Notes: generated by a model not told the origin, from the letters alone. A stretch of DNA of 34,880 nucleotides from Alphaproteobacteria bacterium (GCA_005884765.1 VAZV01000228.1:1-34880); one strand, 5' to 3'. Shown: positions 1 to 9,338, counted from the stretch's first letter. Numbers and translations are program-made.

Positions 1-272
1 CCACGATGTGCGCGATGGCAACAATCCTGTTCTTGGGCGGCTGGCTGCCGCCGGTGGCGTTGCCGCCGTTCACCTGGGTGCCCGGCGTGATCTGGTTCGC
101 GCTGAAACTATTCTTCATGTTCTTCCTGTTTGCGATGGCGAAGGCGATCGTGCCGCGCTACCGCTACGATCAATTGATGCGGCTTGGCTGGAAAGTGTTC
201 CTGCCGCTGTCGCTGGCGATGGTGGTTGTTGTCGCCGGCGTGCTGCATTTCGCGAACATCGCGCCGCAATGA
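1..272 (+). CDS. nuoH: NADH-quinone oxidoreductase subunit H, C-terminal part
   Basis: This is the last 89 or so residues of NuoH, the membrane subunit of complex I next to the quinone-binding site. The frame is already open at the window edge (first full codon at base 3), so the gene starts outside. The visible part has the family ending: a short hydrophobic loop with LGGWLPP, a membrane helix rich in Phe (WFALKLFFMFFLF), the conserved basic PRYRYDQLMRLGWKVFLP stretch, and a final membrane helix. It stops at TGA 270-272, and nuoI begins 7 bases later, as expected in an alphaproteobacterial nuo operon. Identification is secure; only the N-terminal part is missing because of the window edge. 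Confidence 0.95.
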   Translation, partial: TMCAMATILFLGGWLPPVALPPFTWVPGVIWFALKLFFMFFLFAMAKAIVPRYRYDQLMRLGWKVFLPLSLAMVVVVAGVLHFANIAPQ

Positions 273-279
273 GGTCGCC

Positions 280-774
280 ATGAGCATCAATGTCAAGGCT
301 ACCGCTCGTTCGCTCCTGCTGTCTGAGTTCGTATCGGCGTTCTTCCTCGCGATGCGCTACTTCTTCCAGCCGAAGCCGACAATCAATTATCCGTTCGAGA
401 AGAACCCGATCTCGCCGCGATTCCGCGGCGAGCACGCGCTGCGCCGTTACCCCAATGGCGAGGAACGCTGCATCGCCTGCAAGCTGTGCGAGGCGATCTG
501 TCCGGCGCAGGCGATCACGATCGAGGCCGGGCCGCGCCGCAACGACGGCACCCGCCGCACCGTGCGCTACGACATCGACATGGTGAAATGCATCTATTGC
601 GGCCTGTGCCAGGAGGCCTGTCCGGTCGATGCCATCGTCGAAGGGCCGAATTTCGAATTCGCCACCGAGACCCGCGAGGAGCTCTATTATGACAAGGCGA
701 AATTGCTCGCCAATGGCGACCGCTGGGAGCGCGAGATTGCGAAAGCGATCGAACTCGACGCGCCCTACCGGTGA
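280..774 (+). CDS. nuoI: NADH-quinone oxidoreductase subunit I (two 4Fe-4S clusters)
   Basis: NuoI is the ferredoxin-like subunit at the junction of the hydrophilic arm and the membrane arm of complex I. It passes electrons through clusters N6a and N6b toward quinone. The 164-residue product has two full 4Fe-4S motifs: CIACKLCEAICP (Cys 64, 67, 70, 74) and CIYCGLCQEACP (Cys 104, 107, 110, 114). The frame stays open upstream to 184 inside nuoH. ATG 280 was chosen because it gives the usual length, sits 7 bases after the nuoH stop and has GAGG just upstream. All eight cysteines are present, so the protein looks functional. Confidence 0.96.
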   Translation: MSINVKATARSLLLSEFVSAFFLAMRYFFQPKPTINYPFEKNPISPRFRGEHALRRYPNGEERCIACKLCEAICPAQAITIEAGPRRNDGTRRTVRYDIDMVKCIYCGLCQEACPVDAIVEGPNFEFATETREELYYDKAKLLANGDRWEREIAKAIELDAPYR

Positions 775-783
775 GGTGAGGGC

Positions 784-1422
784 ATGATCCTTCCCGCGCT
801 GTTCTTTTATCTGTTTGCCGGCGTCTGCGTCGCGTCTGCCGTGATGGTGATCGTGTCGCGCAATCCCGTGCACTCCGTGCTGTTTCTGATCCTGGCTTTC
901 GTCAACGCCGCCGGCCTGTTCGTGCTGATGGGCGCCGAATTCCTGGCGATGATTCTGATCGTGGTCTATGTCGGCGCGGTCGCGACGCTGTTCCTGTTCG
1001 TGATCATGATGCTGGACGTCGACTTCACCGAACTGCGCTCGGGCTTTCTGGAGTACCTGCCGATTGGGCTCGTGATCGGCGGAATTTTCCTTTTTGAATT
1101 GCTGCTGACGGTCGGCTTCTGGATCATCAACCCCGGCGTTGCCAAATCGATCACAGCGGCAATCCCCACCAATGTCAGCAATACCGAAGCCCTCGGATTG
1201 GTACTGTACACGCGCTATATCCATTATTTCCAGCTCGCAGGCATGGTGCTTTTGGTCGCGATGATCGGCGCCATCGTGCTGACCTTGCGCCACAAGGCGA
1301 GCGTCAAGCGTCAGGACATCAATGTGCAGAATGCGCGGACGCCTGAACTCGCCATGACCGTGCGCAAGGTGGCCTCAGGGCAGGGGCTGCAGGACGCCGA
1401 CGCCGCGGAGTGGGTGCGATGA
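784..1422 (+). CDS. nuoJ: NADH-quinone oxidoreductase subunit J
   Basis: NuoJ is a five-helix membrane subunit of the complex I proton-pumping arm. The 212-residue product shows the expected hydrophobic segments, with the family signature in the second and third helices (NPVHSVLFLILAFVNAAG, then GAEFLAMILIVVYVGAVATL, including the pi-bulge helix). A hydrophilic tail of about 40 residues follows the last helix. GAGGTGAGGGC lies just before ATG 784. The stop TGA (1420-1422) overlaps the nuoK start in an ATGA arrangement, which suggests translational coupling. Identification is secure. Confidence 0.96.
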   Translation: MILPALFFYLFAGVCVASAVMVIVSRNPVHSVLFLILAFVNAAGLFVLMGAEFLAMILIVVYVGAVATLFLFVIMMLDVDFTELRSGFLEYLPIGLVIGGIFLFELLLTVGFWIINPGVAKSITAAIPTNVSNTEALGLVLYTRYIHYFQLAGMVLLVAMIGAIVLTLRHKASVKRQDINVQNARTPELAMTVRKVASGQGLQDADAAEWVR

Positions 1423-1727
1423 CGATCGGGCTTGGGCATTATCTTGCGGTCGGCGCCATTCTCTTTACGCTCGGTATCCTCGGCATCTTCCTCAACCGCA
1501 AGAACATCATTGTCATCCTGATGTCGATCGAGCTGATTTTGCTTTCGGTCAATGTCAATCTGGTTGCGTTTTCCACCTTCCTCGGCGACATCGTCGGGCA
1601 GGTTTTTGCGCTGCTGGTGCTGACGGTTGCCGCTGCCGAAGCAGCGATTGGTCTGGCCGTGCTGGTGGTCTACTTCCGGAACCGCGGCTCGATTGCGGTT
1701 GAAGACGTCAATCTGATGAAGGGCTGA
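1419..1727 (+). CDS. nuoK: NADH-quinone oxidoreductase subunit K
   Basis: NuoK is a small three-helix, Mrp-related membrane subunit of complex I. The product from ATG 1419 is 102 residues, the normal family length. It has GLGHYLAVGAILFTLGILG in the first helix, a conserved Glu in the second (MSIELILLSVNVN), and Glu in the third (AAAEAAIGLAVLV). A GTG at 1410 in the same frame would add three residues, but ATG 1419 overlaps the nuoJ stop by four bases and fits known NuoK starts. Neighbouring nuoJ and nuoL complete the standard order. Confidence 0.96.
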   Translation: MTIGLGHYLAVGAILFTLGILGIFLNRKNIIVILMSIELILLSVNVNLVAFSTFLGDIVGQVFALLVLTVAAAEAAIGLAVLVVYFRNRGSIAVEDVNLMKG

Positions 1728-1734
1728 TCCCAAC

Positions 1735-3834
1735 ATGGTCCAGGCGATCGTTTTCCTGCCGCTGCTGGGCGCCATTGTGGCCGGCCTGATCTCCATTTTC
1801 GGGGCGCATGCGCGCAACCCGGGCGGCGATAGCGTCGAGCATCATGCCGAGGCGCACGGTCATGGCGAGGTGCCGGTCACTGAAGAGGCTGGCGTTATTC
1901 ATGCCGCAAGCCACGAACCCGATGCGCATGGCGATCACGGCGACGCCGACCATCATGCGGTTGAGCCGCCGGCAGCGGGTTCCCGCGCGGCCGAGTTGAT
2001 CACCACTGGATTGCTGTTCATCTGCGCGGCACTTTCCTGGTTCGTGCTGGTCGATGTCGGCTTCCTGCACCACGACGCACGGATTGCGCTGTTCCCCTGG
2101 ATCAATTCCGGCGAGCTGCAGGTCGCGTGGTCGTTGCGGGTCGATACGCTGACCGCGGTCATGCTGGTCGTGGTCAATACGATTTCCTCGCTCGTGCACC
2201 TCTATTCGATCGGCTACATGGACGAGGATCCGTATCGGCCGCGGTTCTTCGGCTACCTCTCGCTGTTCACCTTCGCAATGTTGATGCTGGTGACCGCGGA
2301 CAATCTGGTGCAGCTGTTCTTCGGCTGGGAGGGCGTCGGCCTCGCGAGCTACCTTTTGATCGGGTTCTGGTACCAGCGGCCCTCGGCGAATGCGGCGGCG
2401 ATCAAGGCGTTCATCGTCAACCGGGTCGGCGATTTCGGCTTCGCGCTCGGCATTTTCGCGATCTTCGCGCTGATCGGCTCGACCGATCTCGAGACGATCT
2501 TCGCGGGCGCGCCGGGGCTGACCGGCAAGACCATCGATTTCCTTGGCTGGCACGCCGACGCGCTGACGCTGACCTGCCTGTTGCTGTTCATGGGCGCGAT
2601 GGGCAAATCGGCGCAATTTCTGCTCCACACCTGGCTGCCGGATGCCATGGAGGGCCCTACGCCGGTCTCGGCATTGATCCACGCCGCGACCATGGTGACG
2701 GCTGGCGTGTTCATGGTGGCGCGGCTGTCTCCGTTGTTTGAGCTCGCGCCGACGGCGCAGGCGTTCGTGATGTTCATCGGCGCGACCACGGCGTTTTTCG
2801 CCGCCACCATCGGTCTCGTGCAGAATGACATCAAGCGGATCGTGGCTTATTCGACCTGTTCGCAACTCGGCTACATGTTCGTGGCGATGGGGGCGGGGGC
2901 CTATTCCGTCGGCATGTTCCATCTGTTCACGCACGCCTTCTTCAAGGCGTTGTTGTTCTTGGGCTCAGGCTCGGTGATCTATGCGATGCATCACGAGCAG
3001 GACATCCGCAACATGGGCGGCCTTTGGCGCAAAATCCCCTACACCTTCGCGGTGATGTGCATCGGAACGCTGGCACTGACCGGCTTCCCGCTGTTTGCCG
3101 GCTACTTCTCCAAGGATGCCATCATCGAATCCGCCTATGCCTCGCATAATCCGTTTTCGACCTACGCCTATTTGCTCACCGTCGGCGCCGCCGGTCTGAC
3201 GTCGTTCTATTCATGGCGATTGATCTTCAAGACCTTCTTTGGCGAGCCCCACGATGAGGAGCATTACGAGGCTGCGCACGAGTCACCCCTGTGGATGCTG
3301 ATCCCGATCGGCGTCTTGGCGGCGGGCTCAATTCTGGCGGGCTTCCCGTTCAAGGGACTGTTCGCCGGGCATGGCGTCGAAGAGTTCTTCCGGGATTCGG
3401 TGAAGATGAATCCGCATATCCTGGAAGACATGGAAAACATGCCCGCTCTGCTCGCGCCGCTGCCGTTCGTGATGATGGCGCTCGGCCTTCTGGTCTCCTA
3501 CATTTTCTACATCCAGCGGCCCTATCTGCCGGTCAATCTCGCCGAGCAGCAGCCGATGCTCTATCAGTTCCTGCTCAACAAATGGTATTTTGACGAGCTC
3601 TACGATCTGATCCTTGTCCGCCCGGCGAAATGGATCGGCCGCTTCCTGTGGAAGGTCGGCGACGGCTATCTGATCGACGGTCTTGGTCCCGACGGGGTGT
3701 CGGCGCGGGTACTGGATGTCACTCGCAACGTCGTGAAGATCCAGACCGGCTATCTCTATCACTACGCTTTTGCGATGTTGATCGGGGTCGCAGGATTAAT
3801 CACCTGGTTCATGTTCGGCTTCGGAGGCCAGTGA
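1735..3834 (+). CDS. nuoL: NADH-quinone oxidoreductase subunit L (antiporter-like)
   Basis: NuoL is the distal proton-pumping antiporter-like subunit of complex I, with the long lateral helix at its C-terminus. The product is 699 residues, longer than the 613 of E. coli. Part of the extra length is a hydrophilic, histidine-rich segment between the first two membrane helices (residues 25-74, 11 His). The core has family motifs: FFGWEGVGLASYLLIGFW, HTWLPDAMEGPTPVSALIHA and AYSTCSQLGYMF. The stop TGA (3832-3834) shares one base with the nuoM ATG. The reading frame is intact, so this gene itself looks functional. Confidence 0.96.
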   Translation: MVQAIVFLPLLGAIVAGLISIFGAHARNPGGDSVEHHAEAHGHGEVPVTEEAGVIHAASHEPDAHGDHGDADHHAVEPPAAGSRAAELITTGLLFICAALSWFVLVDVGFLHHDARIALFPWINSGELQVAWSLRVDTLTAVMLVVVNTISSLVHLYSIGYMDEDPYRPRFFGYLSLFTFAMLMLVTADNLVQLFFGWEGVGLASYLLIGFWYQRPSANAAAIKAFIVNRVGDFGFALGIFAIFALIGSTDLETIFAGAPGLTGKTIDFLGWHADALTLTCLLLFMGAMGKSAQFLLHTWLPDAMEGPTPVSALIHAATMVTAGVFMVARLSPLFELAPTAQAFVMFIGATTAFFAATIGLVQNDIKRIVAYSTCSQLGYMFVAMGAGAYSVGMFHLFTHAFFKALLFLGSGSVIYAMHHEQDIRNMGGLWRKIPYTFAVMCIGTLALTGFPLFAGYFSKDAIIESAYASHNPFSTYAYLLTVGAAGLTSFYSWRLIFKTFFGEPHDEEHYEAAHESPLWMLIPIGVLAAGSILAGFPFKGLFAGHGVEEFFRDSVKMNPHILEDMENMPALLAPLPFVMMALGLLVSYIFYIQRPYLPVNLAEQQPMLYQFLLNKWYFDELYDLILVRPAKWIGRFLWKVGDGYLIDGLGPDGVSARVLDVTRNVVKIQTGYLYHYAFAMLIGVAGLITWFMFGFGGQ

Positions 3835-5342
3835 TGACGACCTGGCCCATTCTCTTCATCGTTACTTTCCTGCCGATCGTCGGCGCGCTGATCATCTATG
3901 TCAGCCGCGGCGAGGATGAAGCGGCGCGGCGAAATTCGCGCTGGATTGCGTTGTGGACTACACTGGTCACCTTCGCGATATCGCTGATCCTGGTCTGGCG
4001 CTTCGATCCGGCGAACCCGGATTTCCAGTTCGTCGAGAAGGCATCGTGGCTTGCGACCGGGATCACCTATCACATGGGCGTCGATGGCATTTCGCTGCCT
4101 TTCGTGATCCTCACCACCGCCTTGATGCCGTTCTGCATCATCGCGAGCTGGAAGTCGGTCACGATACGCGTGCGTGAATACATGATGGCGTTCCTGCTTC
4201 TGGAAACGCTGATGGTCGGCACTTTCTGCGCGCTCGACCTCGTGCTGTTCTACCTGTTCTTCGAAGGTGGCCTGATCCCGATGTTCCTGATTATCGGCGT
4301 ATGGGGCGGCCCGCGCCGGGTCTACGCCTCCTTCAAGTTCTTCCTGTACACGCTGCTCGGTTCCGTCCTGATGCTGCTCGCGATCATGGCGCTGTACTGG
4401 AATGCGGGCACCACCGATATTCCGACCCTGATGCACGCGGCCGTGCCGCGGTCGTTGCAGATGTGGGCGTGGCTGGCGTTCTTTGCCTCGTTCGCCGTCA
4501 AGATGCCGATGTGGCCGGTTCATACCTGGCTGCCGGATGCCCATGTCGAGGCACCTACCGCAGGCTCGGTGATCCTGGCCGCGATCCTATTGAAGATGGG
4601 AGGCTACGGTTTCCTGCGCTTCTCGCTGCCGATGTTCCCGCTGGCATCGCACGATTTCGCGCCGCTGATCTTCTCGCTGTCGGTGATCGCGATCATCTAC
4701 ACCTCGCTGGTGGCGCTGATGCAGGAAGATATCAAGAAGCTGATCGCCTATTCTTCCGTGGCCCATATGGGCTTTGTCACCATGGGCATCTTCGCCGGCA
4801 CCATGCAGGGCGTCGCTGGCGGCGTGTTCCAGATGATCTCGCACGGCATCGTGTCGGGCGCGCTGTTCCTCTGCGTCGGCATCGTCTACGACCGCATGCA
4901 TACCCGCGAGATCACTGCCTATGGCGGGCTGGTCAACCGGATGCCGCTCTATGCGTTGGTGTTCATGGTTTTCACCATGGCCAATGTCGGGCTGCCCGGC
5001 ACCAGCGGCTTCGTCGGCGAATTCATGACACTGATCGGGACCTTCAAGGTCTCGATCCCGACCGCGGTGTTCGCGACCACCGGGGTGATCCTGTCGGCGG
5101 CCTACGCGCTGTGGCTCTATCGCAAGGTGATTTTTGGCGCGCTGGTCAAATCATCGCTGATCAGCATCAAGGATCTGACTTTCCGGGAATGCCTGACGCT
5201 GATGCCGCTGGCGGCGCTGACCATCCTGTTCGGAATCTACCCGAAGCCGGTACTCGATATGTCGGCGGCCTCCGTTCAGCAACTCGTCAACAACTACAAC
5301 ACCGCGGTCACTGCCGTTAAGGCCGCTGCACTGCTGCAGTAA
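3834..5342 (+). CDS. nuoM: NADH-quinone oxidoreductase subunit M (antiporter-like)
   Basis: NuoM is the middle antiporter-like proton-pumping subunit of complex I. From ATG 3834 the product is 502 residues, the usual length. Family motifs are clear: GVDGISLPFVILTT near residue 80, FYLFFEGGLIPMFLIIG, VKMPMWPVHTWLPDAHVEAP, and AYSSVAHMGFV. The frame is open upstream to 3630 inside nuoL, but that extension is an out-of-frame reading of nuoL with no membrane pattern. The ATG shares its first base with the nuoL stop (TGATG), implying coupled translation. The gene appears intact. Confidence 0.96.
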   Translation: MTTWPILFIVTFLPIVGALIIYVSRGEDEAARRNSRWIALWTTLVTFAISLILVWRFDPANPDFQFVEKASWLATGITYHMGVDGISLPFVILTTALMPFCIIASWKSVTIRVREYMMAFLLLETLMVGTFCALDLVLFYLFFEGGLIPMFLIIGVWGGPRRVYASFKFFLYTLLGSVLMLLAIMALYWNAGTTDIPTLMHAAVPRSLQMWAWLAFFASFAVKMPMWPVHTWLPDAHVEAPTAGSVILAAILLKMGGYGFLRFSLPMFPLASHDFAPLIFSLSVIAIIYTSLVALMQEDIKKLIAYSSVAHMGFVTMGIFAGTMQGVAGGVFQMISHGIVSGALFLCVGIVYDRMHTREITAYGGLVNRMPLYALVFMVFTMANVGLPGTSGFVGEFMTLIGTFKVSIPTAVFATTGVILSAAYALWLYRKVIFGALVKSSLISIKDLTFRECLTLMPLAALTILFGIYPKPVLDMSAASVQQLVNNYNTAVTAVKAAALLQ

Positions 5343-5369
5343 AATCAGGCAGCAGGATGGGAACGCGCC

Positions 5370-6744
5370 ATGAGCTTTGAGAGTGCAGGTTATCCGTTGC
5401 AGCCGGTGTTGCCGGAGCTGGTGCTGGCGTTCGGCGCAATGGTGCTGTTGATGGTGGGCGCCTATCGCGGGCAGGGCACCACCAAACTCGTCACCGCCCT
5501 CGCGGTCTGCCTGCTCGTCCTGACCGGCGTGCTGGAATGGATGTTGCCGGCCGGCAAGCTCACGACTTTCGGCGGCAGCTTCATCGTGGATGATTTCGCC
5601 AGGTTCCTGAAAATCCTGGCGCTGATCGGCTCGGCGGCAACCCTTATTCTGTCGGCGGAATTCCTGTCCGACCCATCGCGGCGCATCTTCGAATATTCGA
5701 TCCTGGTGCTGCTCTCGACACTTGGCATGATGGTGCTGATCTCGGCGGGCGATCTCATCATGCTCTATCTCGGCCTCGAGCTGATGTCGCTAGTATTTCG
5801 TCCTCGGTGCGCTGTCGTCGGGCATGCTGCTCTACGGCGCCTCCCTGATCTACGGCTTCACCGGCACCGTCAGCTTTGCCGGCGTCGCAGCCGCCGCGAA
5901 GACCGGTAGCGTCGGCCTCGTGTTCGGCCTGGTGTTCCTGCTCGCGGGGCTCTGCTTCAAGGTTTCGGCGGTGCCGTTCCACATGTGGACGCCCGACGTC
6001 TATGAGGGCGCGCCGACGCCGGTGACGGCGTTCTTTGCGTCCGCGCCCAAGGTCGCGGCACTCGCGGTCTTCACGCGCACGGCGCTGACCGCGTTCCCGG
6101 GCATCGTCTCGCAATGGCAGCAGATCATCGTATTCGTGGCGATCGCCTCAATGGTGCTGGGGTCGTTCGCCGCCATCGGGCAGAAGAACATCAAGCGGCT
6201 GATGGCCTATTCCTCGATTGGCCATATGGGCTTTGCACTGGTCGGGCTCGCCGCCGGAACCGTCGAGGGTGCGCAGGGCGTGCTTGTCTATATTGCGATC
6301 TATGTGGCGATGACGCTGGGTTCCTTCGCCATCATCCTCGCCATGAAGCGGAACGGACAGGCGTTGGAGCAGATCAGCGATTTCGCCGGGCTCTCGCGCA
6401 CCAATCCGCTGCTCGCCTTCTTTTTCGCGATGCTGTTGTTCTCGCTCGCCGGCATCCCGCCGCTGGCGGGCTTCTTCGCAAAATTCTACGTGTTCGTCGC
6501 AGCCATCAAGGCCGGCCTGTTCACGCTGGCCGTGATCGGCGTCCTCGCGAGCGTGGTGGGCGCGTTCTACTATCTGACCATCATCAAGGTGATGTATTTC
6601 GACGAGCCGCTCGAAAAGCTCGACCCGATGCGCCTCGAATTGCGCACGGTGCTGGCGGTCGCGGGTATCTTCAATATTTTCTTCTTTGTCTATCCGGGGC
6701 CGCTTGTCAGCGTCGCCAGTTCGGCGGCAAAGTCGCTCTTCTAG
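5370..6744 (+). pseudogene. nuoN: nuoN with an internal deletion and frameshift
   Basis: NuoN is the third antiporter-like subunit of complex I. The first 141 codons (ATG 5370 to CTA 5790-5792) read as normal NuoN up to LGLELMSL. That frame then continues as an arginine-rich non-membrane tail and stops at 5909. The correct NuoN sequence resumes in another frame at TAT 5794 (YFVLGALSSGMLLYG) and runs 316 residues to TAG 6742-6744. The stretch that usually joins LELMSL to KYFVLGALSSG, about 21 residues, is absent. The sizes add up: 141 + 21 + 316 = 478, the usual family length. The simplest reading is a loss of about 62 bases around 5790. A sequencing or assembly error is possible, but a clean loss of 62 bases is not a typical single-base error. 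The gene lies 27 bases after nuoM and otherwise looks well conserved. Confidence 0.88.
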
Positions 6745-6753
6745 GTATGATTG

Positions 6754-6797
6754 CTGAAAAGGACCCCGGTTTTCGAAAGAGATCATGCTCAAAAAAC
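6754..6797. repeat. Degenerate intergenic repeat of the Bradyrhizobium type
   Basis: Between nuoN and birA lies a stretch reading ACCCCGGTTTTCGAAAGA followed by GATCATGCTCAAAA. From memory this resembles a family of short intergenic palindromic repeats very common in Bradyrhizobium and Rhodopseudomonas (core elements CCGGTTTTCGGAAAAGATCATGCTC). This copy is diverged and partial. Just downstream, GCCCA (6806-6810) and TGGGC (6818-6822) could form a small hairpin. No function can be assigned from one copy. Confidence 0.5.
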
Positions 6798-6842
6798 GAC
6801 ATTTCGCCCAGACCAATTGGGCAAAGCCGGATCAGCCCTGAA

Positions 6843-7655
6843 ATGCCTTTCACGCTCGGTCCCCGCGCTCTGTCAGCAGGTTACCGGCTCGCGGCTTTCG
6901 ATTCCATCGGCTCGACCAACGCGGAAGCGATGTCGCGCGCGCGCGAGGGCGAACGCGGACCAAAGTGGTTCGTGACGTCGGTGCAAACCGCGGGACGCGG
7001 ACGGCGGCACCGCCCCTGGATCGCCCCACGCGGCAACCTCGCCTGCAGCATTCTAGAGGTGATGGAAGTATCGCCGGCGGTCGCGGCGACGCTCGGATTT
7101 GCCGCCGGCCTCGCATTGGAGGCGGCGCTGCGCAGGCTGAGCGTCGAGGCGTCATTGCGCTCGGCCGGGTCGGAGGAGTTGGACTTTTCGCTGAAATGGC
7201 CCAACGACGTGCTGGCCGGGCGGCAAAAGCTCGCCGGCATCTTGCTGGAAGCGGAGGCCATCGCGGGTAATGGCCTCGCGGTCGTCGTCGGCATCGGCAC
7301 CAATGTCGTCGCAGCGCCGGAGGGAACGCCGACGCCGGCGACCTCGCTCGCAGCACTCGGCGTTCAGATCGGCGCGGAAGAGCTGTTCGCGGCACTCTCG
7401 GACGGATGGGCGGTATTTCGCGGCATCTGGGATAATGGCCGCGGATTCGGCGAAATCCGAAAGTTGTGGCTGTCGCGCGCCGCGGGCCTCGGACAGGCGG
7501 TCTCCATCAAGTCGGGCGGCGCGACCATCGAAGGCACGTTCGACACCCTCGACGAGCAAGGCTGCATGATCGTGCGCACGTCGTCCGGTGCGCGCGTGCC
7601 TATCACCGCGGGCGATGTCTATTTCGGAGCGGTGGCATCAGTGGGAGCGAGCTGA
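6843..7655 (+). CDS. birA: Biotin--[acetyl-CoA-carboxylase] ligase, monofunctional
   Basis: This enzyme activates biotin with ATP and attaches it to the biotin carrier proteins of carboxylases in the cytoplasm. The 270-residue product from ATG 6843 has SIGSTNAEA (21-29), the biotinyl-AMP loop QTAGRGRRHRPW (48-59), KWPNDVL (118-124) and KLAGILLE (129-136) with the biotin-contacting Lys. The C-terminal SH3-like domain is present. There is no N-terminal helix-turn-helix, so it should not act as the repressor that E. coli BirA is. The frame is open far upstream through nuoN in a wrong frame; ATG 6843 gives the family N-terminus. Its stop overlaps the rnj start (TGATG). Confidence 0.94.
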   Translation: MPFTLGPRALSAGYRLAAFDSIGSTNAEAMSRAREGERGPKWFVTSVQTAGRGRRHRPWIAPRGNLACSILEVMEVSPAVAATLGFAAGLALEAALRRLSVEASLRSAGSEELDFSLKWPNDVLAGRQKLAGILLEAEAIAGNGLAVVVGIGTNVVAAPEGTPTPATSLAALGVQIGAEELFAALSDGWAVFRGIWDNGRGFGEIRKLWLSRAAGLGQAVSIKSGGATIEGTFDTLDEQGCMIVRTSSGARVPITAGDVYFGAVASVGAS

Positions 7656-9325
7656 TGGCGCGGCCGGATGAACTGGTGTTTGCGCCGCTCGGCGGTGTCG
7701 GCGAGATCGGCATGAACCTGTCGATCTACGGGCTCGGCAGTCACCATCAGCGCTCCTGGCTCGCGGTCGACCTTGGCGTTTCCTTCGGCGACGAAGAGCA
7801 TCTGCCGGGCATCGATCTGATCATGCCCGATATCCGCTTCCTCGAAAAGGAAGGTAAGAATTTGGTCGGGCTCGTGCTCACGCACGCCCATGAAGACCAC
7901 TTCGGCGCCATCATGGATCTCTGGCCGAAGCTGAAATGCCCGATCTATGCGACCAAATTCAGCGCCGCTTTATTCGAGGCCAAATGCGCGTCCGAGCGTA
8001 ATCCACCGAAAATCCCGGTCACGGTGGTGCCGTCGGGCGGCCGCGTCGACATCGGCCCGTTCAATGTCGAATTCATTCCGGTCGCGCATTCGATTCCTGA
8101 ATCGCACGCACTTGCGGTCCACACCGAAATTGGAACGGTGCTGCACACCGGCGACTGGAAGATCGATCCGACGCCGATCATCGGCCAGCCCACCGACGAA
8201 CGGCGGCTGCGTGAACTCGGCGATGCCGGAATCGTGGCACTGGTCGGTGATTCCACCAATGCGGTGCGCGACGGACGCTCGCCGTCGGAGGCCGAAGTCG
8301 CCAAGACCATCACGGAGCTGGTTAAACGGGCAAGAGGCCGCGTCGCCGTGACCACGTTTGCTTCGAACGTCGCGCGGATGCGCGCGGTGGCGGACGCCGC
8401 AAGAGCCGCCGATCGCGAGGTTGTCGTGATCGGACGTGCCATGGAGCGGGTGGTGCAGGTGGCGCGCGAAACCGGCCATCTCGATGGCGTCCAGGATTTC
8501 CGCGGGGCCGACCTCTACGGCCATTTTCCCCCCGATAAGGTGCTGGCGTTGTGCACGGGAAGCCAGGGCGAGCCGCGCGCGGCGCTGGCGCGGATCGCCA
8601 ATGACGACCATCCGCAAGTGACCCTCAACAAGGGCGACTGCGTGATCTTTTCCTCGCGCACTATCCCCGGCAACGAGAAGGCGGTGGGCTCCATCGTCAA
8701 TGGCCTGATCGCACAGGGCATCGAGGTCATTACCGATCGAACCCACCTGGTGCATGTCTCCGGCCATCCGCGCCGCGACGAGCTGCGCGACATCATCGCC
8801 TGGACCCGTCCGCAGCTTCTGATCCCCGTTCACGGCGAGGCGCTGCACCTGTTCGAGCATGCCAAACTGGCGCGCGCCGCCGGCGTGCCGAAGGTAGTGA
8901 CCTGCCGCAACGGCGATCTGGTGAAGCTTGGTCCGGGCGAGCCCGGCATCATCGCTGAATTGCCTGCGGGCCGGCTCTACAAGGACGGAACCATCCTGGA
9001 GGACGCCAAATCGCGCGCCGTGGTCGAACGGCGGCGAATGGGATTTGCCGGCTGTGCCTACGTCGCCGTCGCCATGACCGAACAAGGCGAACTGGCCGAC
9101 GATCCCGAGGTTGATCTTGTCGGCATCCCCGAGAAGAATACCGCCGGCGAGGAACTCGATGAAATCGTGTTCGATGTGGTGGTATCGACGATCGAGGGCC
9201 TGCCGCGGGCGCGGCGGCGCGATCCGGACGCGGTTTCGGAATCGGTTCGCCGGGCGGTACGCGCGACGCTCAACGAGCAGTGGGGCAAGAAGCCGCTCTG
9301 CCTGGTTCACGTTCTGACGGTCTAA
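7655..9325 (+). CDS. rnj: Ribonuclease J
   Basis: RNase J is a metallo-beta-lactamase/beta-CASP ribonuclease with endo- and 5'-exonuclease activity, used in rRNA and mRNA processing. The 556-residue product has the zinc motif HAHEDH (77-82), the HSIPES and HTGDWKIDPTP motifs, and the late beta-CASP motifs HVSGHPRRDEL and IPVHGE. The start ATG 7655 shares its first base with the birA stop, and the product begins MARPDELVFAPLGGVGEIG, the expected N-terminus. The birA-rnj-mce order next to nuo is typical of Rhizobiales. No damage is seen. Confidence 0.95.
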   Translation: MARPDELVFAPLGGVGEIGMNLSIYGLGSHHQRSWLAVDLGVSFGDEEHLPGIDLIMPDIRFLEKEGKNLVGLVLTHAHEDHFGAIMDLWPKLKCPIYATKFSAALFEAKCASERNPPKIPVTVVPSGGRVDIGPFNVEFIPVAHSIPESHALAVHTEIGTVLHTGDWKIDPTPIIGQPTDERRLRELGDAGIVALVGDSTNAVRDGRSPSEAEVAKTITELVKRARGRVAVTTFASNVARMRAVADAARAADREVVVIGRAMERVVQVARETGHLDGVQDFRGADLYGHFPPDKVLALCTGSQGEPRAALARIANDDHPQVTLNKGDCVIFSSRTIPGNEKAVGSIVNGLIAQGIEVITDRTHLVHVSGHPRRDELRDIIAWTRPQLLIPVHGEALHLFEHAKLARAAGVPKVVTCRNGDLVKLGPGEPGIIAELPAGRLYKDGTILEDAKSRAVVERRRMGFAGCAYVAVAMTEQGELADDPEVDLVGIPEKNTAGEELDEIVFDVVVSTIEGLPRARRRDPDAVSESVRRAVRATLNEQWGKKPLCLVHVLTV

Positions 9326-9338
9326 CACGGAGACGACG

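Noticed and set aside
115..1293. Long open frame on the minus strand across nuoI and nuoJ
   Set aside because: It is antisense to conserved nuo genes, rich in His, Gln, Asp and Arg without domain pattern, as is usual for the reverse frame of GC-rich genes.
1708..2934. Long minus-strand frame across nuoL
   Set aside because: Arginine- and histidine-rich antisense reading of nuoL with no recognisable domain.
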